Assembly (NCBI GenBank): GCA_944386325.1
Contig: CALXAP010000001.1
Coordinates: 120,675 to 184,674 of the forward strand
DNA length: 64,000 bases
Direction: 5' to 3'
Source: an uncultured Clostridia bacterium
GTDB lineage: Bacteria > Bacillota > Clostridia > TANB77 > CAG-508
The number at the start of each line of letters is the position of its first letter. Position 1 is the first letter of the stretch. The notes under the pieces were generated by a model, which ran no database searches, was not told the origin of the DNA, and saw nothing but the letters and a program-made list of their open reading frames with translations. This document shows, piece after piece, positions 33,702-42,764 of this stretch. Made by a program: the position numbers and the translations under genes.

Positions 33702-36242
33702 GTGCAAAATCAGAATTCACAAATAGAAGAGGAGCATTTGATTTTAGCGTTATTAGAGCAAGAAGATAGTTTGATAAAAGAATTACTAAATATAATGGGA
33801 GTACCAGATAATTTTGAAAGAGATATACGAAATAAAGTAGAAAACGACCCTAAAATGGTCGGAGGTGCTAGAAAAGCAGATTCTATATATGTTTCACAAG
33901 ATGTTGATTTAGTTTTAACAGATTCAGAAGAAATAGCAGATAGAATGAAAGATGAATATGTTTCTGTAGAACATATCATGCTTGCAATTTTTAATAATAC
34001 AAGCCGTGAAATTAAAGAAATATTTAAAAGATACAATATAAATAAAAATGATTTCTTAAAAGCATTGTCAAGTGTACGAGGCAATACTAGAGTAACAAGT
34101 GATAATCCAGAAAGTACATATGATGCACTAAAAAAATATGGACAAGATTTAGTACAAATGGCAAGAGAACAAAAATTAGATCCTGTAATTGGTAGAGATA
34201 AAGAAATAAGAAATGTAATTACAATATTATCAAGAAAAACAAAAAATAATCCATGTTTAATAGGAGAACCAGGTGTTGGAAAAACAGCAATAGCAGAAGG
34301 ATTAGCATTGAGAATTGTAAGAGGAGATGTACCAGAAAATTTACAAGATTGCACCATATTTTCTTTAGATATGAGTTCATTAGTTGCTGGTGCTAAATAT
34401 AGAGGCGAATTTGAGGAAAGATTAAAAGCAGTTTTACAGGAAGTAAAGAAAAGTGAAGGAAAAATCATTTTATTTATTGATGAAATTCATACTATTGTTG
34501 GGGCTGGAAGAACAGATGGTGCAATGGATGCAGGAAATATATTAAAGCCGATGCTTGCAAGAGGAGAACTTCATTGTATAGGTGCTACCACATTAAATGA
34601 ATATAGGCAATATATAGAAAAAGACCAAGCATTAGAAAGACGTTTTCAACCAGTAATGGTAGATGAGCCAAGTGTTGAAGATACTATTTCAATTCTAAGA
34701 GGATTAAAAGAAAGATATGAAGTATTCCATGGTGTAAAAATTTCTGATAGTAGTTTAATTGCAGCAGCTACATTATCACATAGGTACATATCAGATAGAT
34801 TTTTGCCAGATAAGGCAATAGACTTAGTGGATGAAGCATGTAGTTTAATAAAAACTGAAATGAAATCAATGCCAGTTGAATTAGATGAAGTCTCAAGGAA
34901 AATAATGCAATTGGAGATAGAAGAAACAGCATTAGCAAAAGAAAAAGATGAGTTTTCAAAACAAAGATTAGATGATATAAAAAAAGAAAAATCAGAACTT
35001 AAGACTAAGTTTGATGCAATGAAAGCTAAATGGGATAATGAAAGACAATCTATAGAAAAAGTACAAAAATTAAAAGAAGAAATAGAAAAAGCGAATGCAC
35101 AAATAGAGCAAGCAGAAAGAAACTATGATTTAAATAAAGTTGCAGAGTTAAGATATGGTAAATTACCTGAATTACAAAAACAATTAGAAGAAGAGGAGAA
35201 AAAAGAAAGTAATAAAGAAAATGTTTTATTACGAAATAAGGTAACAGCAGATGAAATTACTGATATTGTTTCAAGATGGACAGGAATACCTGTAACAAAA
35301 CTTATGGAAGGTGAAAGAGAGAAAATATTACATTTAAAAGATCTTCTACATAAAAGAGTAATTGGGCAAGATGAAGCTGTAGAAGATGTTGCAGAAGCAA
35401 TAATGAGATCAAGAGCAGGAATAAGTGATCCGAAAAAGCCAATAGGTTCATTCTTATTTTTAGGGCCAACAGGTGTTGGAAAAACAGAACTTGCTAAAAG
35501 TTTAGCTGAATGTTTATTTGATGATGAACATAATTTAATTAGAATAGATATGTCAGAATATATGGAAAAATATTCTACTTCTAGATTAATAGGTGCTCCT
35601 CCAGGATATGTTGGATATGAAGAAGGAGGACAATTAACAGAAGCTGTTAGAAGAAAACCATATTCAGTTGTATTGTTCGATGAAGTTGAAAAAGCACATC
35701 CAGATGTATTTAATATATTATTACAAGTATTAGATGATGGAAGAATAACAGATTCTCAAGGAAGAACAATAGATTTTAAAAATACTATTATCATTTTAAC
35801 TTCAAATTTAGGGTCAGAATACATATTAGAAGGAATAACTGATAAAGGAGAGATTTCAGAAGAAACAAAAGAGAATGTAAATACTTTATTAAAGAAAAGC
35901 TTTAGACCAGAATTTTTAAATCGTCTAGATGAGATTGTATTTTTCAAACCATTAAAGAAGAAAGAAGTTACAAAAATTTTAGACTTATTAATAGTAGATT
36001 TGGAAAAGAGATTAGAAGATAAACATATTACATTGGAATTAACAGATAAAGCAAAAGAATATTTAATTGATAATGGTTATGACGAAGTATATGGTGCAAG
36101 ACCATTAAAAAGATTTGTTACTAAAAAGCTAGAAACACTAATTGCTGAAAATATATTAAAACAAGAAATTAAACCTTCATCTAAAGTAAATATTGATTAT
36201 AAAAACAATCAACTTGTTATGTATAGAAAAAATAATAAATAA
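33702..36242 (+). CDS. clpB: ClpB disaggregase, 5'-truncated by recombination
   Basis: An 846-residue AAA+ chaperone that resolves protein aggregates with DnaK. It contains the double N-domain, AAA-1 (Walker A GEPGVGKT, Walker [15 protein letters not shown]), the coiled-coil middle domain (about 390-510) and AAA-2 ([20 protein letters not shown]). The frame homologous to ClpB begins at about 33684 ([18 protein letters not shown]) with a stop at 33672 upstream. The usual ~15 N-terminal residues, ATG and promoter are therefore missing and replaced by the Sua5-like fragment. GTG 33702 has no Shine-Dalgarno sequence, so expression may rely on coupling to the fragment that ends at 33699. No CIRCE is seen. 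The rest is intact. Confidence 0.9.
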   Translation: MQNQNSQIEEEHLILALLEQEDSLIKELLNIMGVPDNFERDIRNKVENDPKMVGGARKADSIYVSQDVDLVLTDSEEIADRMKDEYVSVEHIMLAIFNNTSREIKEIFKRYNINKNDFLKALSSVRGNTRVTSDNPESTYDALKKYGQDLVQMAREQKLDPVIGRDKEIRNVITILSRKTKNNPCLIGEPGVGKTAIAEGLALRIVRGDVPENLQDCTIFSLDMSSLVAGAKYRGEFEERLKAVLQEVKKSEGKIILFIDEIHTIVGAGRTDGAMDAGNILKPMLARGELHCIGATTLNEYRQYIEKDQALERRFQPVMVDEPSVEDTISILRGLKERYEVFHGVKISDSSLIAAATLSHRYISDRFLPDKAIDLVDEACSLIKTEMKSMPVELDEVSRKIMQLEIEETALAKEKDEFSKQRLDDIKKEKSELKTKFDAMKAKWDNERQSIEKVQKLKEEIEKANAQIEQAERNYDLNKVAELRYGKLPELQKQLEEEEKKESNKENVLLRNKVTADEITDIVSRWTGIPVTKLMEGEREKILHLKDLLHKRVIGQDEAVEDVAEAIMRSRAGISDPKKPIGSFLFLGPTGVGKTELAKSLAECLFDDEHNLIRIDMSEYMEKYSTSRLIGAPPGYVGYEEGGQLTEAVRRKPYSVVLFDEVEKAHPDVFNILLQVLDDGRITDSQGRTIDFKNTIIILTSNLGSEYILEGITDKGEISEETKENVNTLLKKSFRPEFLNRLDEIVFFKPLKKKEVTKILDLLIVDLEKRLEDKHITLELTDKAKEYLIDNGYDEVYGARPLKRFVTKKLETLIAENILKQEIKPSSKVNIDYKNNQLVMYRKNNK

Positions 36243-36274
36243 TAAGATTGATTTGAATATAAAGGCATCATTTT

Positions 36275-36349
36275 GTGAAACGCACCTCCGTTCAGATTAT
36301 ACCATAATGTCTTTTTTATTATGGTCTACTAAATGGGGGTGCATTTCAC
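36275..36349. repeat. Nested long inverted repeat after clpB
   Basis: The outer arms 36275-36289 and 36335-36349 pair over 15 positions with two wobble or mismatch sites. The inner arms ACCATAAT (36301-36308) and ATTATGGT (36318-36325) pair perfectly. It could be a terminator-like RNA, a MITE or a regulatory RNA. The small ORF across it is not credible. Confidence 0.6.
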
Positions 36350-36400
36350 TTCAACAATTACTGAATTTAGAATAAAAATAAATATTAGGAAGTGAAAAAA

Positions 36401-37339
36401 TTGATAATAAATACAGGATGCAGAACAGATATACCAGCATTTTATTCAAAATGGTTTATGAACAGAATAAGAGATGGATATGTATTTGTTAGGAATCCAT
36501 ATTATAATACACAGGTTACAAAATATAGTTTAAATCCTGAAGTTATAGATTGTTTAGTATTTGGAACAAAAAATCCAGCTCCAATGATTAAATATTTAGA
36601 TGAATTAGATAAGTACAAGCAATTATGGTATATAACAATAACACCTTATGGAAAAGATATTGAGCCTCTTGTTCCAGACAGGTTAAAAGTTATAGAGAGT
36701 TTTAAAAAAATATCAAAACATATTGGAATAAATGGAGTTAATTGGAGATATGATCCGATATTTATTGGAATGGAATTTGATGTAAAAAAACATATTAAAT
36801 ATTTTGATGAAATGGCAAAAAGTTTAAAAGGTTATACAAAACACTGTACAATTAGTTTTTTGGATTTATATGAAAAAGTAAAAAGAAATGCTCCAAATAT
36901 AAAACCACCAACAAAAGAAGAGCAAATTGAACTTGCTAAAGCATTTAGCAAAATAGGAAAAGAAAATGGAATTATAGTACATAGTTGTTGTGAAAAAACA
37001 TATCTTGTAGAGTATGGTATTGATTGTAATGGGTGTATGAGTCAAGAAATTGTTGAATCAAGTATAGGAGATAAATTAAATGTACAAAAAATAAAAAATA
37101 CTAGAGAAGGCTGTAATTGTTTAATGGGAAACGATATTGGAGCTTATAATAGTTGTGGACATTTGTGTATATATTGTTATGCAAATACAAATAAAGAAGC
37201 TGTGAGAAAAAATATGCAAAAACATAATCCTAATTCTCCTTTTTTAATTGGAAATTCAATGTCAGAAGATGAAGTACATGAAGCAAAACAAAGAAGTTGG
37301 AAAATAGAAGATAGGCAAATTAGCTTTATAGAGATATAG
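36401..37339 (+). CDS. DUF1848 family protein with cysteine cluster
   Basis: A 312-residue protein of the DUF1848 family. The N-terminus MIINTGCRTDIPAFYSKWF is the family opening (usually S-RRTDIPAFY). The C-terminal third is rich in Cys: HSCCEK, CNGCMSQE, EGCNCLMGNDIGAYNSCGHLCIYCYAN, suggesting one or more Fe-S clusters in a radical-SAM-like fold. The function is unknown. TTG 36401 is selected because AGGAAG lies 8 bases upstream and the protein then begins at the family start; GTG 36392 is possible. Confidence 0.85.
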   Translation: MIINTGCRTDIPAFYSKWFMNRIRDGYVFVRNPYYNTQVTKYSLNPEVIDCLVFGTKNPAPMIKYLDELDKYKQLWYITITPYGKDIEPLVPDRLKVIESFKKISKHIGINGVNWRYDPIFIGMEFDVKKHIKYFDEMAKSLKGYTKHCTISFLDLYEKVKRNAPNIKPPTKEEQIELAKAFSKIGKENGIIVHSCCEKTYLVEYGIDCNGCMSQEIVESSIGDKLNVQKIKNTREGCNCLMGNDIGAYNSCGHLCIYCYANTNKEAVRKNMQKHNPNSPFLIGNSMSEDEVHEAKQRSWKIEDRQISFIEI

Positions 37340-37442
37340 ACGCATACAGATGCTGAAATTGAGAATATAATAACAATAACTAGATTATTTGTCGTGGAGG
37401 TAAGTTCGAAATATAACTAATCTTATTTATTTTCACAAAATG

Positions 37443-37471
37443 TTGACAAAAAGAAAAAAATCTTATAAAAT
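37443..37471 (+). promoter_or_regulatory. Near-consensus promoter of RhuM-Fic copy 2
   Basis: TTGACA (37443-37448), 17 bases, TAAAAT (37466-37471); the leader is ~85 bases. Confidence 0.75.
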
Positions 37472-37562
37472 ACAAACAATAGTTCTGGTAATAATAAATG
37501 TAGTAATATAAATAAAAAATAAATCTAATAAGAACTAAATTTTATATAAAGGATGTGTTCTT

Positions 37563-38516
37563 ATGGAAGAAAAAAAGAATGAAATTATTCTATTTGAAAA
37601 TCAAGATGTAAAATTAGAAGTAAGTCTAAAAGATGAAACAGTTTGGCTTACGCAAAAACAAATGGCAGAATTGTTTGATAAAGATAGACGAACAATTACA
37701 AGGCATATTCAAAATATTTATAAAGATGAAGAATTAGACGAAAATTCAGTATGCTCATTTTTTGAGCATACTGCCGAAGATGGGAAAAAATATAAAGTCC
37801 AATATTACAATCTTGATATGATTATATCTGTTGGATATCGAGTAAAATCAAAAAATGGTATTTTATTTAGAAAATGGGCAACTAAAGTCTTAAAAGATTA
37901 CATGATTAAAGGTTATGCTGTAAATCAAAAAAGATTAGAATATTTAGAAAAAACAATAAAGTTGATAGATATTGCAAATCGAATTGATGAAAGATTAGAA
38001 GCAACAGATGCAAAAGAAATATTAAGGGTAATTGGAAGTTATTCAAAAGCATTAGATTTATTAGATGATTATGACCATAGAACTTTAAAGAAAATTAAAG
38101 GGACTACAGATAACAGAGTTATTAAATATCAAGATTGTTTAGATATTATACATAAATTAAAATTTAATGAAAGAAGCGAAATATTTGGTATAGAAAGAGA
38201 TAGGGGATTAGAATCTATAATTAGAAATATATATCAGAGTTTTAATAATCAAGATGTTTACAAAAGCATTGAAGAAAAAGCAGCAAACTTTTTATATTTG
38301 ATAGTTAAAAATCATGTATTTATAGATGGAAATAAAAGAATTGCTGCAACGTTATTTATATATTTTTTGAATTTTTATAATATGTTATATAAAAATGAAA
38401 ATCAGATAATAGATAATAATACGTTAACAGCATTAACATTACTTATTGCAGAGTCAAATCCAAATGAAAAAGAACTTATAATTGATTTAGTAATGAATTT
38501 TCTAAATAATGATTAA
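37563..38516 (+). CDS. RhuM-domain / Fic-DOC fusion protein (copy 2)
   Basis: A 317-residue paralogue of the protein at 27961. The first ~28 residues and the half from about residue 85 onward (YYNLDMI, YAVNQKRLEYLEKTIKLID, HRTLKKI, YKSIEEKAANFLYLIVKNH) are close to copy 1. The recognition part (residues 29-82) differs strongly: TQKQMAELFDKDRRTITRHIQ against NREQLSKLFDRDVKTIGKHIN. The Fic motif is H251-VFIDGNK-R259. The contrast suggests two proteins with the same effector activity but different DNA or partner specificity. A palindrome again lies at residues 62-70. It has its own strong promoter. Confidence 0.87.
   Translation: MEEKKNEIILFENQDVKLEVSLKDETVWLTQKQMAELFDKDRRTITRHIQNIYKDEELDENSVCSFFEHTAEDGKKYKVQYYNLDMIISVGYRVKSKNGILFRKWATKVLKDYMIKGYAVNQKRLEYLEKTIKLIDIANRIDERLEATDAKEILRVIGSYSKALDLLDDYDHRTLKKIKGTTDNRVIKYQDCLDIIHKLKFNERSEIFGIERDRGLESIIRNIYQSFNNQDVYKSIEEKAANFLYLIVKNHVFIDGNKRIAATLFIYFLNFYNMLYKNENQIIDNNTLTALTLLIAESNPNEKELIIDLVMNFLNND
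37747..37773. repeat. Perfect 11-5-11 palindrome inside RhuM-Fic copy 2
   Basis: CAGTATGCTCA (37747-37757) and TGAGCATACTG (37763-37773) are exact complements around five T. It encodes SVCSFFEHT. It differs in sequence from the palindrome in copy 1 but occupies the same codons. Confidence 0.9.
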
Positions 38517-38588
38517 TACTATGAAAAATAAATAAAATATAGTTTGGTGAATTAACAAACAAATATTAAGCTGTAGAGGAGATTAACA

Positions 38589-39101
38589 ATGTTAGAAATA
38601 AGACAAGAAAATAAAAAAGATTATGATGAAGTGTATAGTGTTATAAAGACGGCATTTTTGACAGCAGATCATAGTGACGGAAACGAACAAGAATTAGTAG
38701 TAAACTTAAGAAAAAGTAATAATTTTATTCCAGAACTATCTTTAGTAGCAATACTAGACAATAAAATAGTTGGGTATATATTATTTACAAAAATAAGAAT
38801 AGGGGAATATGAAGAAATAGCATTAGCACCACTTGGGATATTACCAAAGTATCAAAGACAGGGTATAGGGAGGAAACTAATAGAAAAGGGACACCAAATA
38901 GCAAAAAAATTAGGTTACCATTATTCCATTGTTTTAGGAAGTCAAAATTATTATTCAAAAGTAGGTTATGTACCAGCAAGTCAGTATGGAATAAAAGCAC
39001 CATTTGAAGTACCAAATGAAAATTTTATGGCAATAAAATTAAATAATACAGATGCAAAAATAACTGGTATAGTAGAATATGCAAAAGAATTTGGAATATA
39101 A
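38589..39101 (+). CDS. GNAT-family N-acetyltransferase (YhbS-like)
   Basis: A 170-residue acetyl-CoA-dependent acyltransferase of the COG3153 type. The acetyl-CoA loop is in LGILPKYQRQGIGRKLIEKG (about 77-96), preceded by the beta strand VGYILFTKIRI and followed by YHYSIVLGSQNYYSKVGYVPA. The last third, with APFEVPNENFMAIKL, is typical of the group. The substrate is unknown. It starts at ATG 38589 after GAGGAG; the alpha/beta hydrolase gene follows 33 bases downstream. Confidence 0.9.
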   Translation: MLEIRQENKKDYDEVYSVIKTAFLTADHSDGNEQELVVNLRKSNNFIPELSLVAILDNKIVGYILFTKIRIGEYEEIALAPLGILPKYQRQGIGRKLIEKGHQIAKKLGYHYSIVLGSQNYYSKVGYVPASQYGIKAPFEVPNENFMAIKLNNTDAKITGIVEYAKEFGI

Positions 39102-39134
39102 CAACAAATTACAATAAATAAAGGAGATACAAAA

Positions 39135-39782
39135 ATGATAAATATTTTAGTTCACGGATTAGGTCAAAACGAAAAAAGTTGGAATGAAGTTAAGAATCAA
39201 TTAAATAATAAAGGAATAAATGTAGAAACACCAAATCTCTTTTCAATAGTAAAAAATTATCAAGTGAATTATGAAAATATATATAAAACATTTGCTGATT
39301 ATTGTAACAGTTTTAATGAAAAAATTAATCTAGTAGGACTTTCGTTAGGAGGAATTTTAGCTATTGATTATATAACAGAATTTCCAGAAAAAATAAATTC
39401 AATAATACTTATAGGAACACCATACCAAATACCAAAAACTATATTTACTATACAAAACACTATTTACAAGTTTATGCCTAAAAGAATATTTGAAAAAATT
39501 GGTTGTCCTAAAAAAGATATAATTAGATTACTAGATTCAATGAAAAATTTATCTATTCCAGATAAAGTACCAAATATAAAAAGTAATACCCTAATTATAT
39601 GCGGAGAAAAGGAAAAAGATAATATAAATATGAAAAGTGCAAAGCAGTTAAATAAGGTTATAAAAAATAGTAAATTTAAAATTATAGAAAATGCAGGACA
39701 CGAGGTAAATATTGATAATCCAAAAGCTCTTTCCAATGTTATTTATGATTTTTGGAAAGATAGTGATAAAGATATAAAGTAA
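39135..39782 (+). CDS. Alpha/beta-fold hydrolase
   Basis: A 215-residue alpha/beta hydrolase. The oxyanion-region motif VHGLGQNEKSW is near the start, the nucleophile elbow is GLSLGG (Ser near residue 71) and the catalytic His is in ENAGHEVNID near the end; the acid is probably in LIICGEKEKDN. The short form lacks a large lid. The start has AAGGAG. Probably cotranscribed with the acetyltransferase; no specific substrate is suggested. Confidence 0.88.
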   Translation: MINILVHGLGQNEKSWNEVKNQLNNKGINVETPNLFSIVKNYQVNYENIYKTFADYCNSFNEKINLVGLSLGGILAIDYITEFPEKINSIILIGTPYQIPKTIFTIQNTIYKFMPKRIFEKIGCPKKDIIRLLDSMKNLSIPDKVPNIKSNTLIICGEKEKDNINMKSAKQLNKVIKNSKFKIIENAGHEVNIDNPKALSNVIYDFWKDSDKDIK

Positions 39783-39848
39783 CTACAACTTACAAGCTAT
39801 AGATAATAGAAAAAGTTCTAAAAATAAAATATAAAAAATATTGACTAA

Positions 39849-40127
39849 CAAGTAAAAATATTACCAATTGCAGATGCACAATTAGAATACACAAATAAAG
39901 TTGTAGAAGAATTGAAAAAATATAATATTAGAGTAGAAATTGATGTTAGAAGTGAGAAAATAGGATACAAAATAAGAGAAGCGCAACTTTAAAAAGTTCC
40001 ATATATGTTAGTAATAGGAGAAAAAGAAGTAAAAGATAATACAGTTTCCGTTAGAGATAGAAAAGAGGGAGATTTAGGAGCTATATCAATAGAAGAATTT
40101 ATTTCTAAAATAAAAAAAGAGGAGTAG
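39849..40127 (+). pseudogene. 3' fragment of thrS (anticodon-binding domain)
   Basis: From CAAGTAAAAATATTACC this matches the thrS 3' region (from about 54446) almost base for base, ending at the equivalent stop. It has an internal TAA where intact thrS has CAA (CAACTTTAAAAAG against CAACTTCAAAAAA), plus several substitutions. It begins abruptly after the alpha/beta hydrolase gene. It is a truncated duplicate and cannot encode a synthetase. Confidence 0.92.
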
Positions 40128-40133
40128 GTAAAT

Positions 40134-40298
40134 ATGAATTTAGAAATGCCTACAAATCATAAAGAATTAGGAATTGGGTTAATAAATATAAAAAAATATT
40201 TAAAATTTTGTGAACAGAATAATATTTATTCTGTTATAGAAGTAAAAAGAAAACAAGAATTAATAAATTCAATTGATTATATAAGAAAGGAGAAATGA
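40134..40298 (+). CDS. Short ORF, possible C-terminal remnant of a TIM-barrel isomerase-like gene
   Basis: Fifty-four codons from ATG 40134 (GGAG 9 bases upstream): MNLEMPTNHKELGIGLINIKKYLKFCEQNN and then YSVIEVKRKQELINSIDYIRK. The pattern resembles the last strand and helix of sugar-phosphate-isomerase/endonuclease-IV-type barrels, so it is more likely a gene end than a complete small protein. Its stop lies within the ribosome binding region of the next gene. Its position directly behind the thrS fragment suggests a second piece of imported DNA. Confidence 0.4.
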   Translation: MNLEMPTNHKELGIGLINIKKYLKFCEQNNIYSVIEVKRKQELINSIDYIRKEK

Positions 40299-40303
40299 AT
40301 TTT

Positions 40304-41053
40304 ATGAGTAGTAAAAAGAAATTTTTTATGGTATTAGGAATATTGGTAATAATAGGAGTAAGTTTCGTAATTGGATTATTAGTAGGACAAAGAAATGCTC
40401 CAGAAACGAATTTATCAATCAATAGGGTTGATACCCAAACATTTTATGCTTGTATAGAAAGTATAAATGAGTACAATGATGGTAGCATTCATATTAATGT
40501 CAAAGGATTAGAAATAAATGATATAAATTATAGAGGAGATTTTACATTTAAAGTAGATGATAATATAGATATGAGTTGGAGAGGAGAAAAAATCAACATT
40601 TCAGATTTAAAAGAAGGAGATAATATATCAATTACTTTTGCTGACGAAACACTTTATGATATTAGTCCAACACCATTGCAAGAAGTTCTAAAAGTGCAAC
40701 TTTTAGAAGATGAAGTCAAAAAACAAGAAAATGAAATTAACAATAAAGTTACTACAATAGATATTCAAACAACAGGATTAAGTTCGGCAACGCCAATGAA
40801 AAAATATACTCTAAATCAAGAAGAAATATATGTAATTTTTAGTATTATAGATAATCTGACTTTTTCTGAAAAAACTTGTGATGGATTTCCAACATATTTT
40901 ATTAAATATAATAGTGAAGAAAAAGAGGGTTTTGTATATTACGGAATTGAAATATTTGAAAATGAATACCATATTACGTCAAATGATAATGAAGAAGCGA
41001 TATTAACTAATGAACAAAAAGAACAATTAGATAAAATAATAAATAAGCTTTAA
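40304..41053 (+). CDS. Membrane-anchored extracytoplasmic protein, unknown
   Basis: A 249-residue protein with an N-terminal transmembrane segment (about 7-27) and an external beta-rich region (ESINEYNDGSIHINVKGLEIND and on), a charged helical stretch near 145 and a C-terminal part with Cys. The first half recalls YobA/DUF3221-type domains in layout, but I cannot assign it. ATG 40304 (MSSKKK) is used; ATG 40295 is only two bases from AAGGAG. It is followed by a very strong terminator. Confidence 0.7.
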   Translation: MSSKKKFFMVLGILVIIGVSFVIGLLVGQRNAPETNLSINRVDTQTFYACIESINEYNDGSIHINVKGLEINDINYRGDFTFKVDDNIDMSWRGEKINISDLKEGDNISITFADETLYDISPTPLQEVLKVQLLEDEVKKQENEINNKVTTIDIQTTGLSSATPMKKYTLNQEEIYVIFSIIDNLTFSEKTCDGFPTYFIKYNSEEKEGFVYYGIEIFENEYHITSNDNEEAILTNEQKEQLDKIINKL

Positions 41054-41088
41054 CTCATAAATTACAAGTTATAATTATATATTTAAGT

Positions 41089-41135
41089 AAAAAATAAGAT
41101 TATTCTACTTTTAATATAGAATAATCTTATTTTTT
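41089..41135 (+). terminator. 19-bp perfect terminator
   Basis: The arms 41089-41107 and 41117-41135 are exact complements around a 9-base loop; the right arm ends in a T-run. Confidence 0.9.
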
Positions 41136-41239
41136 ATGTTATTATAATGACAATAATTAGAAATTATTTGTCATGGAGATAAAAAGATTTCTTACCTAGA
41201 AAATATTAAATAAGCATTAATTTGAAATGGAGTTAATAT

Positions 41240-41902
41240 ATGAAAAAGAATATATTTATTATTTTTTGTATAATGTTAGTTTTAACATTACTACTAATAG
41301 TTTATGCTATGTATATATTTAATAATATTCCACATAAAACATACTACAACAATGAAGATTTTAATATACAGACATACATTAGTAAAATAGATAAAGACGA
41401 GGACGGCATAGATGATCAAACTGATATATTAAATAATGTAAAAAAATATATAGCAACAAATCCAAAATATAAAAGTAAATATTATACAAATGGATATCCA
41501 GATGACGAATATGGAGTTTGTACGGATGTTATTGCATTCGGACTAAAAGATGCAGGATACGATTTAATGAAATTGGTAAATGAAGATATTATTAATCATC
41601 CAGAAGAATATGATATTGAAGTCATAGATAAAAATATAGATTTTAGACGTGTAAAAAACCTAAATATATATTTTAAAAATAACAGCATATCATTAACAAC
41701 AGATTTATCGCAAATAGAAGAATGGCAAGCTGGAGATATAGTTGTATTTAAAGGCCATATAGGAATAATATCAGATAAGAGAAATAAAAATGGTGTTCCT
41801 TTTTTGATACATCACGCAAACCCAATACAAGTAAATTATGAAGAAGATGTTTTAGAATTATATGGACAAGACTTTATAATAGGACATTATAGGATTAGTT
41901 AA
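41240..41902 (+). CDS. DUF1287 family membrane-anchored NlpC/P60-like protein
   Basis: A 220-residue protein with one N-terminal transmembrane helix (about 4-26) and a DUF1287 domain. The family blocks are present in order: EYGVCTDVIAFGLKDAGYDL (putative catalytic Cys), KNIDFRRVKNL, WQAGDIVVFKGHIGIISD (putative His) and a terminal GHYRI. The fold is papain/NlpC-P60-like, consistent with a cell-wall amidase or peptidase, but the activity of the family is not established. It stands between strong intergenic signals and the VanZ gene. Confidence 0.85.
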   Translation: MKKNIFIIFCIMLVLTLLLIVYAMYIFNNIPHKTYYNNEDFNIQTYISKIDKDEDGIDDQTDILNNVKKYIATNPKYKSKYYTNGYPDDEYGVCTDVIAFGLKDAGYDLMKLVNEDIINHPEEYDIEVIDKNIDFRRVKNLNIYFKNNSISLTTDLSQIEEWQAGDIVVFKGHIGIISDKRNKNGVPFLIHHANPIQVNYEEDVLELYGQDFIIGHYRIS

Positions 41903-41968
41903 AGAATTAAGAGTTAGAATATTGTTTTAAAATTAGATTATAAATTAGCTCAAATGGAGGTTTTTAGT

Positions 41969-42655
41969 ATGAAAAGAACAATTAATAGACTTATTATAGC
42001 TTTAAGTATTATATTAATTGGATTTGTAATGATATTTAGTATGTTACCTAATGTTGTATTAAATGTTTTAATAACAATTGGAGGATTTGCAGTACCTATT
42101 TTTGTAATAATTATTGCAATGATAGTTGAAATAAAAAGATCAAAAGATATTGAAGAAAAAAATAAAATAAGAAATTTTTGGATTAAAATATTATTTATTA
42201 TATATTGTTTATTATTAGTCACAATTCTATTTTTAAATAATGAGTATAGAATGGCAGGATTTCAAAATATTAGTATATTTTCAAAAGAACATTTTGAAAA
42301 CAGTAATATTATACCATTTTCAACTATAATTGAGTATATAAGTAGACTGGTATCTCATGAGATTAATATAAATATAGTAATAATTAATTTTGCTACAAAT
42401 TTATTATTGTTTGCTCCAATGGGATTTTTTATTCCTATTCTATTTAAAGACAAAATAAAGAATATAAAACAATTTGTTATAATGATATTTATAGTGACAT
42501 TATTGGTAGAAGTATTACAATTTATTACATATAGGGGTTCAACAGATATTGATGATATTATATTAAATATGTTAGGTGCAATTTTTGTATATTTGTTAAT
42601 GAAAACAAAGTTTGTCAAAAAAATATTAGAAAAAGTTATCGATATAAAAGAATAA
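41969..42655 (+). CDS. VanZ-family membrane protein (copy 2)
   Basis: A 228-residue paralogue of the VanZ protein at 28940, close to it along its whole length (NEYRM, NIFSKEHFE, FATNLLLFAPMGFF, GSTDIDDIILN). About six transmembrane segments. ATG 41969 follows GGAGG (41956-41960); ATG 41954 overlaps that site. It is 66 bases downstream of the DUF1287 gene. Compared with copy 1 it is no longer next to a RhuM-Fic gene, so the two families were duplicated or separated independently. Confidence 0.87.
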   Translation: MKRTINRLIIALSIILIGFVMIFSMLPNVVLNVLITIGGFAVPIFVIIIAMIVEIKRSKDIEEKNKIRNFWIKILFIIYCLLLVTILFLNNEYRMAGFQNISIFSKEHFENSNIIPFSTIIEYISRLVSHEININIVIINFATNLLLFAPMGFFIPILFKDKIKNIKQFVIMIFIVTLLVEVLQFITYRGSTDIDDIILNMLGAIFVYLLMKTKFVKKILEKVIDIKE

Positions 42656-42708
42656 TAAAATATGACTAAAATGTTAAACGTGATTAATAAAATTTATAAA
42701 AATTAATG

Positions 42709-42749
42709 CTCATACAAAAACAATGTGGTTGTTAATGTTTTTGTATGAG
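42709..42749 (+). promoter_or_regulatory. 14-bp perfect hairpin directly before a ribosome binding site
   Basis: CTCATACAAAAACA (42709-42722) pairs with TGTTTTTGTATGAG (42736-42749). The Shine-Dalgarno GGAGAG of the next gene begins at 42755. There is no T-run after the stem, so it looks more like a leader structure than a terminator. Confidence 0.6.
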
Positions 42750-42764
42750 TAAATGGAGAGAATT

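Noticed and set aside
36193..36375. 60-codon open frame overlapping the clpB end
   Set aside because: It overlaps clpB and runs across the nested inverted repeat; there is no ribosome binding site and the composition follows the hairpin.
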